Assembly (NCBI GenBank): GCA_951640195.1
Contig: OX621169.1
Location: forward strand, 2,164,125 to 2,228,124
Direction of reading: 5' to 3'
Source: Porpolomopsis calyptriformis
Taxonomy: Eukaryota > Basidiomycota > Agaricomycetes > Agaricales > Hygrophoraceae
Length of the DNA: 64,000 bases
In this document: positions 1-11,569 of the stretch, piece by piece
Layout: each line of letters starts with the position of its first letter
Position numbering within the stretch: position 1 is the first letter of the stretch
Program-made: the position numbers and the translations under genes
The notes under the pieces: model-generated
Told to the model about the DNA's origin: nothing
Database searches by the model: none
The model's input: the letters and a program-made list of their open reading frames with translations, nothing else

Positions 1-68
1 GGTTCAAGGGAGTCGCCTTTGGAATCGACGGTCCCATTAGTGATCACAAAGGCCTGCTCTGGCGCAAG
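1..68 (+). CDS. possible exon of a gene truncated at the left edge
   Basis: An open frame runs in from the window edge and ends at a good donor site (GTAAGT starting at 69). The short peptide it encodes matches no family I recognise. The next ~300 bases carry no convincing continuation, so this could be the tail of an upstream gene or chance coding. Confidence 0.25.
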
Positions 69-379
69 GTAAGTCTATATTGTGTATCTTGGATAAATTA
101 TTTCTGACAGTGCATGCGCAGAGCTGGAATATTTACAACCAATGAGTATATTGCGGACAGTTGTAATAATCCCCTATTTAAGCCACACATACATATATTG
201 GAGATACTCAGCGCCCCCGGGTTCGAAGACTGTTGGTCTAAAATAACGTGGAGCCAAAATTAGATTGGTTTTCTACCACATTTGTTGCCACATTTGTTGC
301 GAGTTGTCCATGCTGCGTTGTCCATGCTGCAATTATCTTCACTGCACAATTATGGAAGTGGATTGGTGAGATTCTAACT

Positions 380-2130
380 GCCATCCCCCAATGCAAGGCT
401 TCCAAGTCGAAATTGATGAGGAGAAGACTGTTAGCCAGTTTAGAGAGGCCAAGAACACCGTGTTGATGCCAACTTACTTCACCTTTCCAAAGTGAGCAGT
501 TTTGACTTTTGCTGGTTCTACAGGCTTACACTCGTCTGAGAAAGGTATCCATCCCTTACGATGATATTATCGAATCGAGACTACAAGATCTGACACAAAT
601 CCAGTCTCCACCAAGGAGTACTTTCCCAACGCTCCATATTCACATTCTCGCTCGGATACCATGGTACTTTCCTCCATTCCACCCATCTTTCACGTCACCC
701 TGATCCAACCGTGTTACATTTATCCCTGTACTTTGCATCATTGTCCCTGTGATTTCCTTCCCCACTTAAACCCTCTCTTCTGGTCCCACAGAGTTGGTTC
801 CAGCAATGGCGTTTACAGAAACGACTCAAACTTACCCCAACGCCATCATCCAAACGCCTGCTCGAGGAAAGTGTGGTGGGGAAGGATGCCCTCGAGGCCA
901 ACAATCTCACGAACTTGCGAGATCCCCCAATTCTCACCGCGTTCAGAGACCAATTGAGGCAGCGGCGATGGATTGCGCCCTAATACAGTAAGTCTTCTTT
1001 TCTTTATTACATGCTGCTCCAGTTACCAAAGATTGTCGTCACAGAACACCAAGATTCTAAGGAGGGTACTACCCGACGATTGACGACTACTTGGAAGATG
1101 AGACCGAAAGCCGCCTCACCAGCGATGATGAATTGTTGCATCTTGCATGTGTGCTTAGCATTGGAGCCGTCATGAAGATGTCGGAGAGTTACATATCCGG
1201 TCTGATTTTGCAGCGTACTTATTCGTATACTCTAGCTTGTCAGCCCTCATCTATCGTGCCATAAGAGGGTTTTTAAATCTCTCCGTGACTCGGAATCGAG
1301 GTACAAGTATGTCATAGAATTGAACATACCCCACTGAATTGTCTACGCCTGAATAGCCACATAACCGTGTGGAGCAGCGAACAGGGAGAAACAGCGAGAA
1401 TCTGGAGGAATGGGTCTGATGGTGTCATCATCCAGAACTCACGAAATGATATAGAGCACAATCTGTTATGAGGATGGCAGGATTCTTCTCTTCCCGCCAG
1501 ATAAATCTGATAACAAAGGTTTACTATGTTCAAGACTCCCGATACGATATTATAAGCCTCAACTTGGTGACATGCGATCGAAGATCGAGAAAATGAACTC
1601 CCACATCCGGAAGAATTTCCTTCATAAATTTACGTCGATGGAAGGGACATGACGGGGGATGCAAACAAGCGGTCCCGAGGAAATTCTGGGGGGCCAAAGA
1701 GGCTCTGTCAGCTGTAGGGCCAACACGTCAACGATGTTTACGAAGTCGCCAAAGCGTTTGCAAGTGCGGGGTACACGTTGGAGTCAAATGAGAACCCCTG
1801 AACAAGGTAAAGGCAACCGAACACTTTGAGACTTGGTAAAGCCCACCATGCGACGGGCCATATAATCCGGTGGCACTCACACTCCTCTGATCAGCTTATA
1901 ATCTCCCCTTGCTCAGAACATTTAACTTGAACGTGGGCACGTTCATTTTGCGACAAAGTTGTGGATTTCAGCCGGCAGTTAATGGAAGGCGCCGCATTTC
2001 TTGGTATTCCCCACCTCGACATCAAGCCCCAAAACATGGTCGTTGGTCGTAGGAGCCATTTCGACTTTGCTGAACAAAAACCCAAGGCTGGTTTGTCCCT
2101 TCCTTTAGGAACGGTAACTCAACCCTGATT
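380..2130 (+). pseudogene. decayed Crinkler (CRN)-type protein kinase copy
   Basis: Scattered plus-strand fragments resemble the intact Crinkler kinase at 14868-17502 in the same order. Near 400-470 there is a piece like the CRN N-terminal ubiquitin-like region (FQVEIDEEKTVSQFREAK). Near 530-660 a second piece (VSIPYDDI, then a stretch ending HIHILARIP) parallels VSIPFDDI...HIHILIKTP of the intact gene. Near 1980-2090 there is a kinase catalytic-loop-like stretch (HLDIKPQNMVVG) parallel to HLDLKPDNLVV. The pieces lie in different frames separated by stops, and the REase-like middle is not recoverable by eye. This is therefore a relic, in the opposite orientation to the intact copy. The family assignment is by resemblance to that neighbour; exact limits are uncertain. 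Confidence 0.6.
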
Positions 2131-2344
2131 GTACTTCCGCGACAATTTGATACGTTCTAGACAACTCTCGGTTAGCATCAAGGTCTAGACAGAGCCTAGA
2201 ACGAATGTACATTAAGAGTTAGAACAAATTTCTTGAAAGAGTATTCATGAGCGAGTCTGTAAATCGTGGGACACCTGCGATTGAGCTTCACAGCCAGCGC
2301 CAACGGTCAACACCGCTAGCCTCAACGCCAAACCCATCCGAATC

Positions 2345-5300
2345 ATGCCCACAATGGAGCAATCTGGCCAATACCCTAACGTACATTCCAGGCAGCATCT
2401 CTTTCAGTCCCCTCAACTGCCCCCACCCTCTCAACTCCAACTCCCACCATCGTCCTTTCGTTCAAACACCTTACCACCCATCCCAAACTTCCCTTCCAGT
2501 TCACAACCCCATCGATTCCCCCCGGTAACGTCCTTTCCAACTGCCCCTCAAGTCCTTCCTCCGTTACCTTCTCCCCCCGCATCCCAAGGCACTTGGTCAA
2601 CACTCCATCGCACCTCCAACTCCCGAGAAGAGATCCGTCCTTCACAGCAACATCATCGTAGCTCTCGTACTGACCTGGGCATCAAGCATGAACCGGGATC
2701 TAGCCATCGACCCCTCCACCACGAGCCGCAACAACAACAACTCGTGCAACAAACCCACCCTGTCAAGGACAGTGCAGAGGATGGCATGCCCTCAACCAGT
2801 GATTTCGTCAAAAAATTATACAAGTTCGTCTTTACCTGATACCGCGGCGTATCCTTTCACGTGCAATCCCTTCGTTCATAGAATGCTTGAGGATCAGTCA
2901 TTCCAGCATGTTGTTCAATGGGGCCCACAAGGCGATTGCTTCGTCGTAAAGGTAGACTCGCCAATGACGTTCCCATATGTGTTTACGAACAGGCCACTTT
3001 CAGGACATGAATGAATTCACCAAATCGATCCTCCCCCGGATGTTCAAACATTCGAATTTCGCCAGCTTCGTGCGCCAGTTGAACAAGTATGATTTCCACA
3101 AAGTCAGTTTCTGCCTACACTTCCTGCTTTTTACCCTGAATCACCCCCTTTCGCCACGCAGGTAAAAAATACCGAAGACAATCAATTTGGTGAACATGTA
3201 TGTCTCTGCTTCACGCTGTTCTTGGCCTTCTTATCCGTCACCCTCCTTCCACAGAGCTGGACATTCCGCCACCCGGATTTCCACGCCGACAGACGTGACG
3301 GACTTGAAAATATAAAACGCAAGGTTCCCACTCAACGCAAACCTGCCTCCACCTCACACACACATCCCTCGAACCCGTCTACATCGCCAGGGCCTGGACC
3401 GTATACTACCTCCCCTTCATCCGCAACCATCGATGCGCTCCAAGCTCAGGTCGAGCGTCTGACTCAGGCACAAGAAGATATGTCCGCTCATGTACGGAGT
3501 TTAGAGAGGAATTACCAAGAGGTCCTCGGAGAGATGGTTAATTGTCAACGGAATATGGCACAGCAGGATGGCTTGATGCACATTCTCATTCAATATTTCT
3601 TGCAAATTGAGAATGGTGAGTAGGCATCATCACATTTTGTTTCTTTTTTTTTTTCTCTCCATTTTTTGGTTGGGACAGGTTTGTCGAATGGCTGAAAGAC
3701 TAATTCTTTTTGGTGTCTTACTCTTTACTTCAACCTTGCCGCTTGATTTCAGTTTCGCTGCCTCCCTGTCACATGCCGCGTGTACATCACTGACGTTTCT
3801 TCTCTCACAATCACCTTTCTTGCCCTTTAAAACCAATCACCGATCAACCATCTAAAATTGTCACCATTGCCGCCCATATTCCTTTGCCAAGGCAAAATCA
3901 AAGCCCAAACTATGGCGGGTGGAACCCGGACCGGGACTGGGAACAGAAACGGTGGTGCAATCATGACTGAACCTTCATCGTCTTCACAAAATCAACCCCA
4001 AAACCAAACTCAAAACCAAATGCATGATTTATTTCTCGCAGCGCAAGAAGCGCACCGGATGATGGGTGGGTCTTATATTGAGTCAGAGGTCGCACACGCG
4101 TCGCTTGTCCAAATGAATGAGATTTCGAGGAGGGCAGAGGTTTTGCGGATGTCATCTGGGGCTGCTCTTGGCGGAGTTGGAGTGGGCGCGGAAGTCGGAG
4201 GTGGAGGGGAAGAGGGAGAGGCAGATGAGGCGAGAGATCCCGCGAGAATGTTGGCCGCGGCTGCCGAGCTTATGGGGTGGGATTCGGATTTGAATGGGAG
4301 CGGTAAAGGGATGAGCATGAGCAGAGAAGATACACTCGCGAGGATTGAAGAATTGCACCGAGCTCGACCTTTGTCCGCTCAGGGCCTGGCGATCGCTGAA
4401 ACGGTAGTGCTGAATGGATTCGAAACTGTGGTAAACGAGCACGATGGCTTTGTGATGCCAAATGCTGAGCAGGTGGGAGTGGGGCCGAGTGAGGAGGTAC
4501 CGGTATGGAGCGGGAGTGGTGGCACAGGTGCGGACGCCAGCACGGAAACAGGCAGTGGTGATGATGCCTGTGCGGGAACAACAGGGGATGTGGGGACAGG
4601 AGAATTGGCGGCATCGACGCATCAAGGTTTGCAAGTATACACGCTTGGCCACCTGATGCCGAAAGGCTGCGTCGTTGATCAAAATGGGAACTGGTGCTTC
4701 GATCCTAATGCGCTAGGACGTATCGGGATGGATGTTACTGACACTGCACCCGTTAGTGTCACGACTGCTGATACCTCAGCCTTAGCTTCCAGTTCAGGGT
4801 ATGGATTACCAGAACAACCACTTCCCGAGACGACGTATGCACACAATGACGAACCCGTATCATTGGCGACGGGAGTCGGGGCCCCTACTCCACCAAGTGA
4901 CGACATTGTCCCGACTGGTGGGCAAGCATCGTCATCGTCACAAAAGCTGCGGGTGAGACGTTCCACATTCGTGCCTGGGTGGGCGGTACCACCACGCGTG
5001 CTTTTGGTCGACGACGACGCTGTGAGCCGTAGGCTGTCAAGCAAGTTTTTGCAAGTTTTTGGGTGTACCATTGATGTCGCTGTTGACGGCATTGGAGCCG
5101 TTCATAAGATGAATTTAGAAAAGTATGATTTGGTCCTTATGGTGCGTGACGATACCTCAGTGTTTCCTTCTTTACCCGGTTTTCCGACACAATGCTGATG
5201 AATTACTGGGATGGTAGGATATCGTGATGCCTAAATTAGACGGTGTCTCTGCGACATCGTTAATACGCCAGTTTGACCATATGACGCCTATCATCTCAAT

Positions 5301-5994
5301 GACAAGCAACTCTAAACCAAACGAAATCATGACATATTATTCCTCCGGTCATTATCACACTCACTCTCAACGGCACTATGTCAACTTGGATTGCTGACGG
5401 TTTCTCTGTGTAGGCATGAACGATATACTCCCAAAACCGTTTACGAAAGAAGGTCTTCTGGACATGCTGGAGGTGCGTTTCGTGGGATTGAGGTAGAGGT
5501 GCTAAACGGATTTTTCCCCCCCGTAGAAACATCTCATGCATCTCAAGGTTATCCAACAAATGTCCAAAGTCCCACGTTCAGTAGGTGTCCCCCCACTCTC
5601 GGACGACACTCCCGAGCAAGATTTCATATCACAGACACCTGATGTCAGCACGGCTACGACTCCAGCACCACCCCCCTCCGATCCCACCGTACCCTTGATG
5701 TCAACTGGGGGCGGGAATATTGTTCAAGGTGGTAATGGTGGCGGCGGCGGCGGTATGGTTGCTATCGGCGAAGATGTGAGAATTAATCCGCTGGCTGGGA
5801 TGGGTGTGACGGACGAGCAATACGCCGCGATTTTACACAATTTGGTCAACGGAGAATCAATGCCTAGCGTCGCGGGCATGAACATTGGAATCGGGGTGGG
5901 CTTAAATGACGGTGGTGTGGGTGAAAAGCGGGCGTTGGATGACCCAGGCGACGGGAGGGACGGGAAGAGAAGTCGATTTGAGCTGGTTGAGTGA
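2345..5994 (+). CDS. SKN7: SKN7/Prr1-type regulator: HSF DNA-binding domain plus response-regulator receiver
   Basis: The first exon is Pro/Gln/Ser-rich. An HSF-type DNA-binding domain follows, assembled over introns near 2824-2881, 2952-3003, 3103-3161 and 3198-3254; it shows [32 protein letters not shown] and [10 protein letters not shown] coiled coil lies at about 3430-3610, then a long intron (from ~3616) and a low-complexity Gly/Gln/Ser region. The receiver domain has the acidic pocket [11 protein letters not shown], a phospho-acceptor Asp in [13 protein letters not shown] (introduced right after an intron, 5142-5217), ISMTSN and the conserved Lys in LPKPF, with further introns at 5348-5413 and 5473-5526. 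This architecture is diagnostic of fungal Skn7, a nuclear terminal response regulator for oxidative, osmotic and cell-wall stress fed by histidine phosphorelays. An upstream ATG at 2247 is in another frame, so 2345 was chosen. The exon edges around 3616-3900 are the least certain. Confidence 0.9.
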
Positions 5995-6630
5995 TGCCAT
6001 CCGCATTTTTTTTTGGAGGGGGACTGCTCTGCTCTGCTCTGCTTTTTTCTTTTCGGCCAACTGATTTCGTCGTGTTTGTTATCTTGGATTTCACTACTGT
6101 TCTGTGTCTGCGCAGTGCTGATTGAAAAAAAAATTGTATCTATTACAACGTTGTATTGTATCTTGTACTGTAGTTTTGTACTCTCCCCGCAAACATGAAC
6201 ATCGCATAAAGAGTTTTTAATAAATAAAAAATGTAGCAAGTTTATTCCAATCTTACCCAGTTTCAAGAAGAGGTCTTCTTACCTAGCATATGGAGAATTG
6301 CCGACCATCCTCCACTCTCGTGAACAAGGAAAACTCGGGGAAAGCGGTCGATTTCTTTCCGGACCTATGGCTTGAGTAAAGCCATCTTTGACGATCAAGA
6401 AGAGAAAGTAACTTGAACCCAACAGACAATGCAAATGCTATCTTTGCCATCATTGACAGCGATTCATTTTCTGTGATGATTCACAAAGGAGAGCCTTGCG
6501 GCCAAAAATCAATGTGTGTTTTACGAAAGTACATCCCAAACTCAAGGAGGTGCCTACCCACAAATCCGTGACGACATAAAAAAAATGGATGATTAGCATA
6601 TCGAACAGCCGAACGTGGCTTTCCTTTTTT
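5995..6630. other. intergenic/3' region after SKN7
   Basis: This stretch contains a T-run, a short CTGCT/CTCTG-type pentamer tract near 6024-6044 and AT-rich sequence with possible polyadenylation context. Two genes converge here (SKN7 from the left, the membrane protein from the right). I see no convincing gene. Confidence 0.5.
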
Positions 6631-8930
6631 TCAAGCCTCAGGGTTTAACCCCGTGAGCATTCCCTCAACTTGTTTCTCGGCCCCAACGGACACCGCGCAG
6701 GCAATGGTGCCAGTCTCATATGTCAGACGGAGGGGATCTCGTTCTGGACGATGGGCAAGCTGCACGGCGACACCCAGTGCAACGGTTAAGAATAGAATTG
6801 CTGTCAATACGTGCGCCACCGGTGCACTGGTACGAAAAATTATTTAGTCGTTTGGCAAATGAACAATTGATGTATATGGCTGATTCTAACCTGACCCACA
6901 CGCGCTTGATTATTACCGTCACTTGCATATTCATTGGTTCCGAGATGGGCAAGAAGTACGCTGTCTTGGCGAGTAGCTTCAGGTACGTGGTCTGCAAGTG
7001 GCATGGTCAGAGAAACATTGATTAGTCAGAGTCATAAACTGCAACTCACGTAGACCTGCTGAGAAATCCCGAGGATAGCGTCACTGTTGTAAATCGTACT
7101 CGACCCACCGGGACTGCCCTTGGCATATTCGTACATGGCTGCGGGCAACTGCAACTGAATCGCTTGCTCCCTGCCAATATCCACCTCAGTGGGGTTGGTC
7201 AGATTGAAACCAATACCGTTGAATGCGGAGCCATTTAGAGGAGGTCCGGTCACATTGCCCGAGAATGACGAAAAGGGGGATGATCCGGTGGTAAAGTTGT
7301 CATTTTTCGTGATGGATAAAATCTTGCCAGTCGAGAGACTCAACTGGACGTTGACATCGTAGAGGGAAATGGTAGGATTACAAACGACCACTTTTGACGT
7401 AGCCTGAGGGAGAGATGTGAAGAACCAGAAGATGACAGATCTACACGAAGAAGTCAAAATAATGTTGTCAGGAAACTTATACAGCATATTTACCGTGATG
7501 TAGCTGCCGAATCGTCGGTGGGTCCACATTGTAAGATGTCCGTCCCTATAACTTGTGTTAGTAACCAGGATATGAAAGAAGCACCGAAGCTACCAAATGT
7601 TTCGGTCGTATTCATGTCTATGGTCCATGACACATAGCAAGTACCACCGGGGTTGGTAACATCGGGGCTGGCCACGGTGGCACTCCATCCGGCGTTACCA
7701 CCGAGTGCAGTCAAGGTGATCTGAAGTGAGATGGGTTGTGTATGTCAGCGTCACAGTTTGGTGTATGAATGATGGCGTACAGGTGGAGCCGCAGTACAAC
7801 CAGGATCAGAAAGGATAGCAGATGTGGTGGCTGAAAACGTTCCGAGTTGGCCAATATAACTAGGCATCTAGCAGTAATACGGTCAATTTCACCAACAGGC
7901 AACAGGCTATGAAACGTACCTCAAATGGGGCGACCGTCCAGCCATCGTGGAAAAAAGGTGGATCTGTGAGATTATAGAGGATGGCGGAGGAGGCATATCC
8001 TGCAGCGGTGACGAAGCCTGTCAAGCGCACGAAGAGTTATTAATGACCATACCACCCAGAAGTTGAGCTAACCGGCCAAATCCGTGAATGCTGGGTTCTG
8101 GTTCAACCCGATGGCGGCCAAGTTATTCACGACAAAATCTGCTCAAACCATTCAGGATTGGACATGGCAAAGAATGTCATGGTATACGCACTATCTTGCG
8201 GATTCCAAGCGGTATCGCGGATGACCAACAGGACTGCTGCTAAAGGCTGAAGCGCTGAGCAGATCAACACAATCAAGCTTGTAATGACAATTAACGGGTG
8301 CCCATTCGACCACGCGCGTGCCCAAACTACGGTTTTACTGTCCGGATGAGTTAGTTAATAGCCAACAGTGAGAGGACTGAATCCCGAGTGACCTACCTCA
8401 CGCGGCTGTAATCCAGTAAAAGGCTCCGTTCGGGAGGAGAATCTCCATGGTCAAGGTCTACATAAGGCTATTGAAACATTGGTCAAAACCGGTCTCTTGA
8501 GAACAAAGAAAATTATGAACTTGTAACCTCTTTATCTCGTCATCCGTCGTTAGCCACATGCCCACGATTAGCATCGCGAAGAAGGAAAGAGGCATAGACT
8601 ACGTCGCCTATAACTCAGAAAATATCACCAAGACGGGGGATAAAGACATACGATAGCGGAATGGATTAGGTTCCCATCGGGTGCGATATGGCGTGTGATT
8701 CCGAATCCTGTGTATGAATAAGGGTGAGCGTGATTCATGGTTGACTCTGGGTGGGAGGAAATCATGATATACAGACCAGAGTTTTGGTTGCTGAAGTGAA
8801 GGGCAACTTCAATTCCAACGGCGACGAGAACTAGCCCAACGTAAAAAGAGATCCAAACCAGAGGTCTCAGAGGGGAAGGAACCCGAGCTCGCAACTGGAG
8901 TGGCGTTTGGGGGGAGCGAATGGGCTGCTG
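6631..8930 (-). CDS. multi-pass membrane protein of a fungal DUF3433-like type
   Basis: The gene is split into many short exons on the minus strand. A proline-rich start (near 8900) leads into a hydrophobic segment (WISFYVGLVLVAVGIEVAL). Further membrane segments lie near 8560-8590 and 8220-8330. A long Ser/Thr/Asn-rich, probably extracellular region (about 7030-8130) carries several N-glycosylation sequons, such as NLTD, NTTE and NFTT. The last hydrophobic segment (TAILFLTVALGVAVQLAH) precedes a tail beginning RPERDPLRLTYETGTIA. Architecture and tail resemble large fungal membrane proteins of unknown function. I cannot fix the start codon: the frame of the first membrane segment stays open upstream without an obvious ATG. 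No function is assigned. Confidence 0.6.
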
Positions 8931-9458
8931 GATGAGGAGTGAGGGTGATGATAACTGTGATACCTCATGGACTGACTTTTTCTTCTGGAACAGAGGACTG
9001 GGACATTTCGAAACGTAGTCAGAAGTGGCGTTTGGTTGCCTCCCTTATAGATCGAGCGCCCGCAATATTCTTGAAATGGGTACCCTGTCATAACGACTCG
9101 AGGCTTGCCTCATGCGGTTAATATGAAAATTTTGTCGGCAACAAAATTAACGGCGATACCTCGTGGATGACTTGAGGCTTGTCTTGAGCACCTGGACCCT
9201 TTCTGTTGTTCGCTAGTACGGCGGTTGTGGTGGGTCATGATATTAGTACTTTAGCCCTTCGGAAGACGTTGTTCCCGAGAGCCATAGTCAACGGCAAAAT
9301 TGAAGGGCCTGGCGCCTCCAATAGATCTAGACCATAGTTATCGGGACCGAAGCCTTCTTCCATGCATCCTGTCAACCGGAGGTTCACAAACGCCGCATAC
9401 CAGGCTAGACTCGGGAACTTAGCCGCACTTAGTCAGGAAAGTTGAGAAAAAGTAATTT
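8931..9458. other. intergenic region, nothing recognised
   Basis: There are short open frames only and no conserved motif. The left end probably holds the promoter and 5' leader of the minus-strand membrane-protein gene. Confidence 0.4.
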
Positions 9459-9530
9459 TGCCACGTACCCGGATTGAACGAGTGACCTTCTCATTACAAG
9501 TGAGACGCGCTACCACTACGCCAACGCGGC
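9459..9530 (-). tRNA. tRNA-Thr (anticodon UGU)
   Basis: Read on the minus strand, a 72-nt cloverleaf forms. The acceptor arms are GCCGCGT and ACGTGGC, with one G-U pair and an A discriminator. The D-arm contains TGGCGTAGTGGTAG. The anticodon arm has a TCTCA/TGAGA stem with TGT in the loop. The T-arm is ACTCG-TTCAATC-CGGGT. No intron is present. The TGT anticodon reads threonine codons. Confidence 0.9.
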
Positions 9531-9602
9531 ACCCTTTATTCGTCCTAAATTCAATATATCACTATACTGTGGTATGTTTGCTCTTCCACTAACTGTTTGG
9601 AC

Positions 9603-10640
9603 ATGTCGCGTCCACGTCGGAAATCTACTTCTTTCTCTCCAAGTGGAAGGGGATCACAATTCAGCCTCGGCAGCTCACTATGGCGCCGACACTTTGCAGA
9701 TGAGAAATGTTTTGGTTCAGGACTTCCGGTTGACCTCACCATGCACGGTGTTCATCTGGACCTGGGTGGGTCATGTTGGAGGTCAATGAGAAAATCGACA
9801 AGCGACGCGCCATGCGACAACATTAAATTGGCTGTCATCTCGTCGTTCCCCCAACAAATGTCTTGTCCCCTGGAATACGACTCCGCCGCTGGGGGCCAAG
9901 TGCAAGAGTTAGGTGTCATTCACACTCCCACCAATCCAGTACGTAAAAATCGATCCTTTCCTCTTTTTTTTGTTGTTGTCTTTCTCACCGCGCTAACCAC
10001 GCTGTGCTACAGGACCAATGCTATGCCATGCAATGTTATATTAAGTTACGTCCACCCACTCGTGACATCCGTGTCGATAGACACTGCGATCGGAAAGAAT
10101 GAGTTACGACTGGCATCGATTGTATGTTCTAAATGTCATTATCCTTCTACCCTTTAATTTTTTTTCTAGCTTCCCTATTCCGTCTCTGTACTCTTCACTG
10201 CCACTGCCATTACCGCCATTTTTCTTTTCGTGCAGCACTTAGAGGCATCAGGGATGTGGCATCACCAAGACCTTAGCCAACATGAAATCTCGAATAGCCT
10301 GTTCGAACTCGACGGTTTCGAGGACCAAGGAGGAAGATCAGAAGCGGGTCACCAAGACGTTCGGGGTAGGGAAAGTCGTCAACGAGCACATACCTGAAGC
10401 TGGCAAAAAACCCGGAGGTGCTACTATTGACGGGGAAAGGGAGGGAAAAGATAAGCCAAAGGAGAAAAGGATACCTACCAAGGAGGATGAAGCCGCCAAC
10501 GCGGAAACAAAGCCGAAGGGAACGAGAGTTGCAGAGGTGCGCGAACGAACTATTATTTTAGAAGCGAGCAAAGATGAGGTGGAAGAGAAGGCTCCAGCCA
10601 AGGTACGAATTATTCGCCATCCCTCTTGGACTATGTGATG
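9603..10640 (+). CDS. unrecognised hypothetical gene, probably several exons
   Basis: An ATG-started frame at 9603 begins MSRPRRKSTSFSPSGRGS, a basic serine-rich start. It runs to a plausible donor near 9940, with an acceptor (CTACAG) near 10012. A later frame (about 10280-10600) is rich in Lys and Glu (EEDQKRVTK, then EREGKDKPKEKR) and also ends at a plausible donor (AAG|GTACGA). Possible further exon-like sequence lies near 10656-10738. I recognise no domain, and joining the exons without stops is uncertain. It may be a real charged nuclear-type protein or a decayed gene. Confidence 0.3.
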
Positions 10641-11569
10641 ACCTTGTGTGCCATAGGCTGCCAGGTGGGCGAATATGAAGTCCGCGATTGAGCGGCTTGC
10701 GAGCGATGACCTCCGCGTGGATCTGGTCTTTGGTGAAGGCCCCGCCTGCGGGTCTGTCTTACCTACGAAGATGTTGTATAGTAAAACCCTCGACCATTTG
10801 ACATCTCACTAGACCACGACCAGCGTTCAGCCGCTTACTCTCGTATGGCTCGGCATATCACCACAGACGGTTCGGAAAGTGAGGCCAATCCAGAACCCAA
10901 GTCAGTAACAGATGCTCCTTAACCAGGCATCGTCCCAATGGGTGGCTCGGTAGTTGGTTCCGACTCCCGCATCGATGCTGTGTCTGATTTCTGCCCTGGT
11001 ATCAAGATAGATACCGCCGAACTCAAGACAGCGCCCTAAGCAAATATGAAACTGACATGAGCTACGGTGCAGTTCAGCCTCTAGCATATGAACGAAGGAC
11101 GTCGTGGCGTTTTAAAGTGCTTGCATACGGGTTGCGCCGGGTAAATACGAAGTAAATTTTGGTTCTTTATATTCCAAGGGGTCGATCAGGGCTTCCGCTG
11201 GAACATCGGAGCTAGTAAGTTTACTCAACACATCAAGCGGTCAAGAGATCTCACATCAATACTACCGAAAAGGTACCATGTAGTTGGGCATCACAAAGCG
11301 AAAATATCGAGCAACTGTTTCCGTGGGATACTCGTAATGCATTCCTTGGCTTTATCAATGGATCCCAATTTTGAGTGAGGAGTACAGAAAGTATCGAAGA
11401 ACGTCAGTCGTTAGCTGGCTTAGATTTTTATTTCAAGGCCTACCGTCGATTTATTCTTTCTGTGTGTATCATGGTGACGTGACTGTAATATGAGGTGTTG
11501 GCACCTACGTGGTTATCTGAGGCTACGTCGTGGCACTGCGCTGACTTGCTCCGTTCGCGCTCATCGCTC
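10641..11569. other. weakly coding or intergenic stretch before the armadillo gene
   Basis: A short exon-like piece (about 10656-10738, ARWANMKSAIERLAS) and another near 10940-11040 are open but interrupted by stops. The final ~300 bases probably hold the promoter and leader of the downstream armadillo gene. No family was recognised. Confidence 0.3.

Noticed and set aside
181..245. Possible tRNA T-arm (GGGTTCGAA) near the left edge
   Set aside because: No acceptor, D or anticodon arms can be folded around it on either strand.
4152..5092. Long minus-strand ORFs opposite SKN7
   Set aside because: They are antisense shadows of the Gly/Ser-rich SKN7 coding exon and show no motif of their own.
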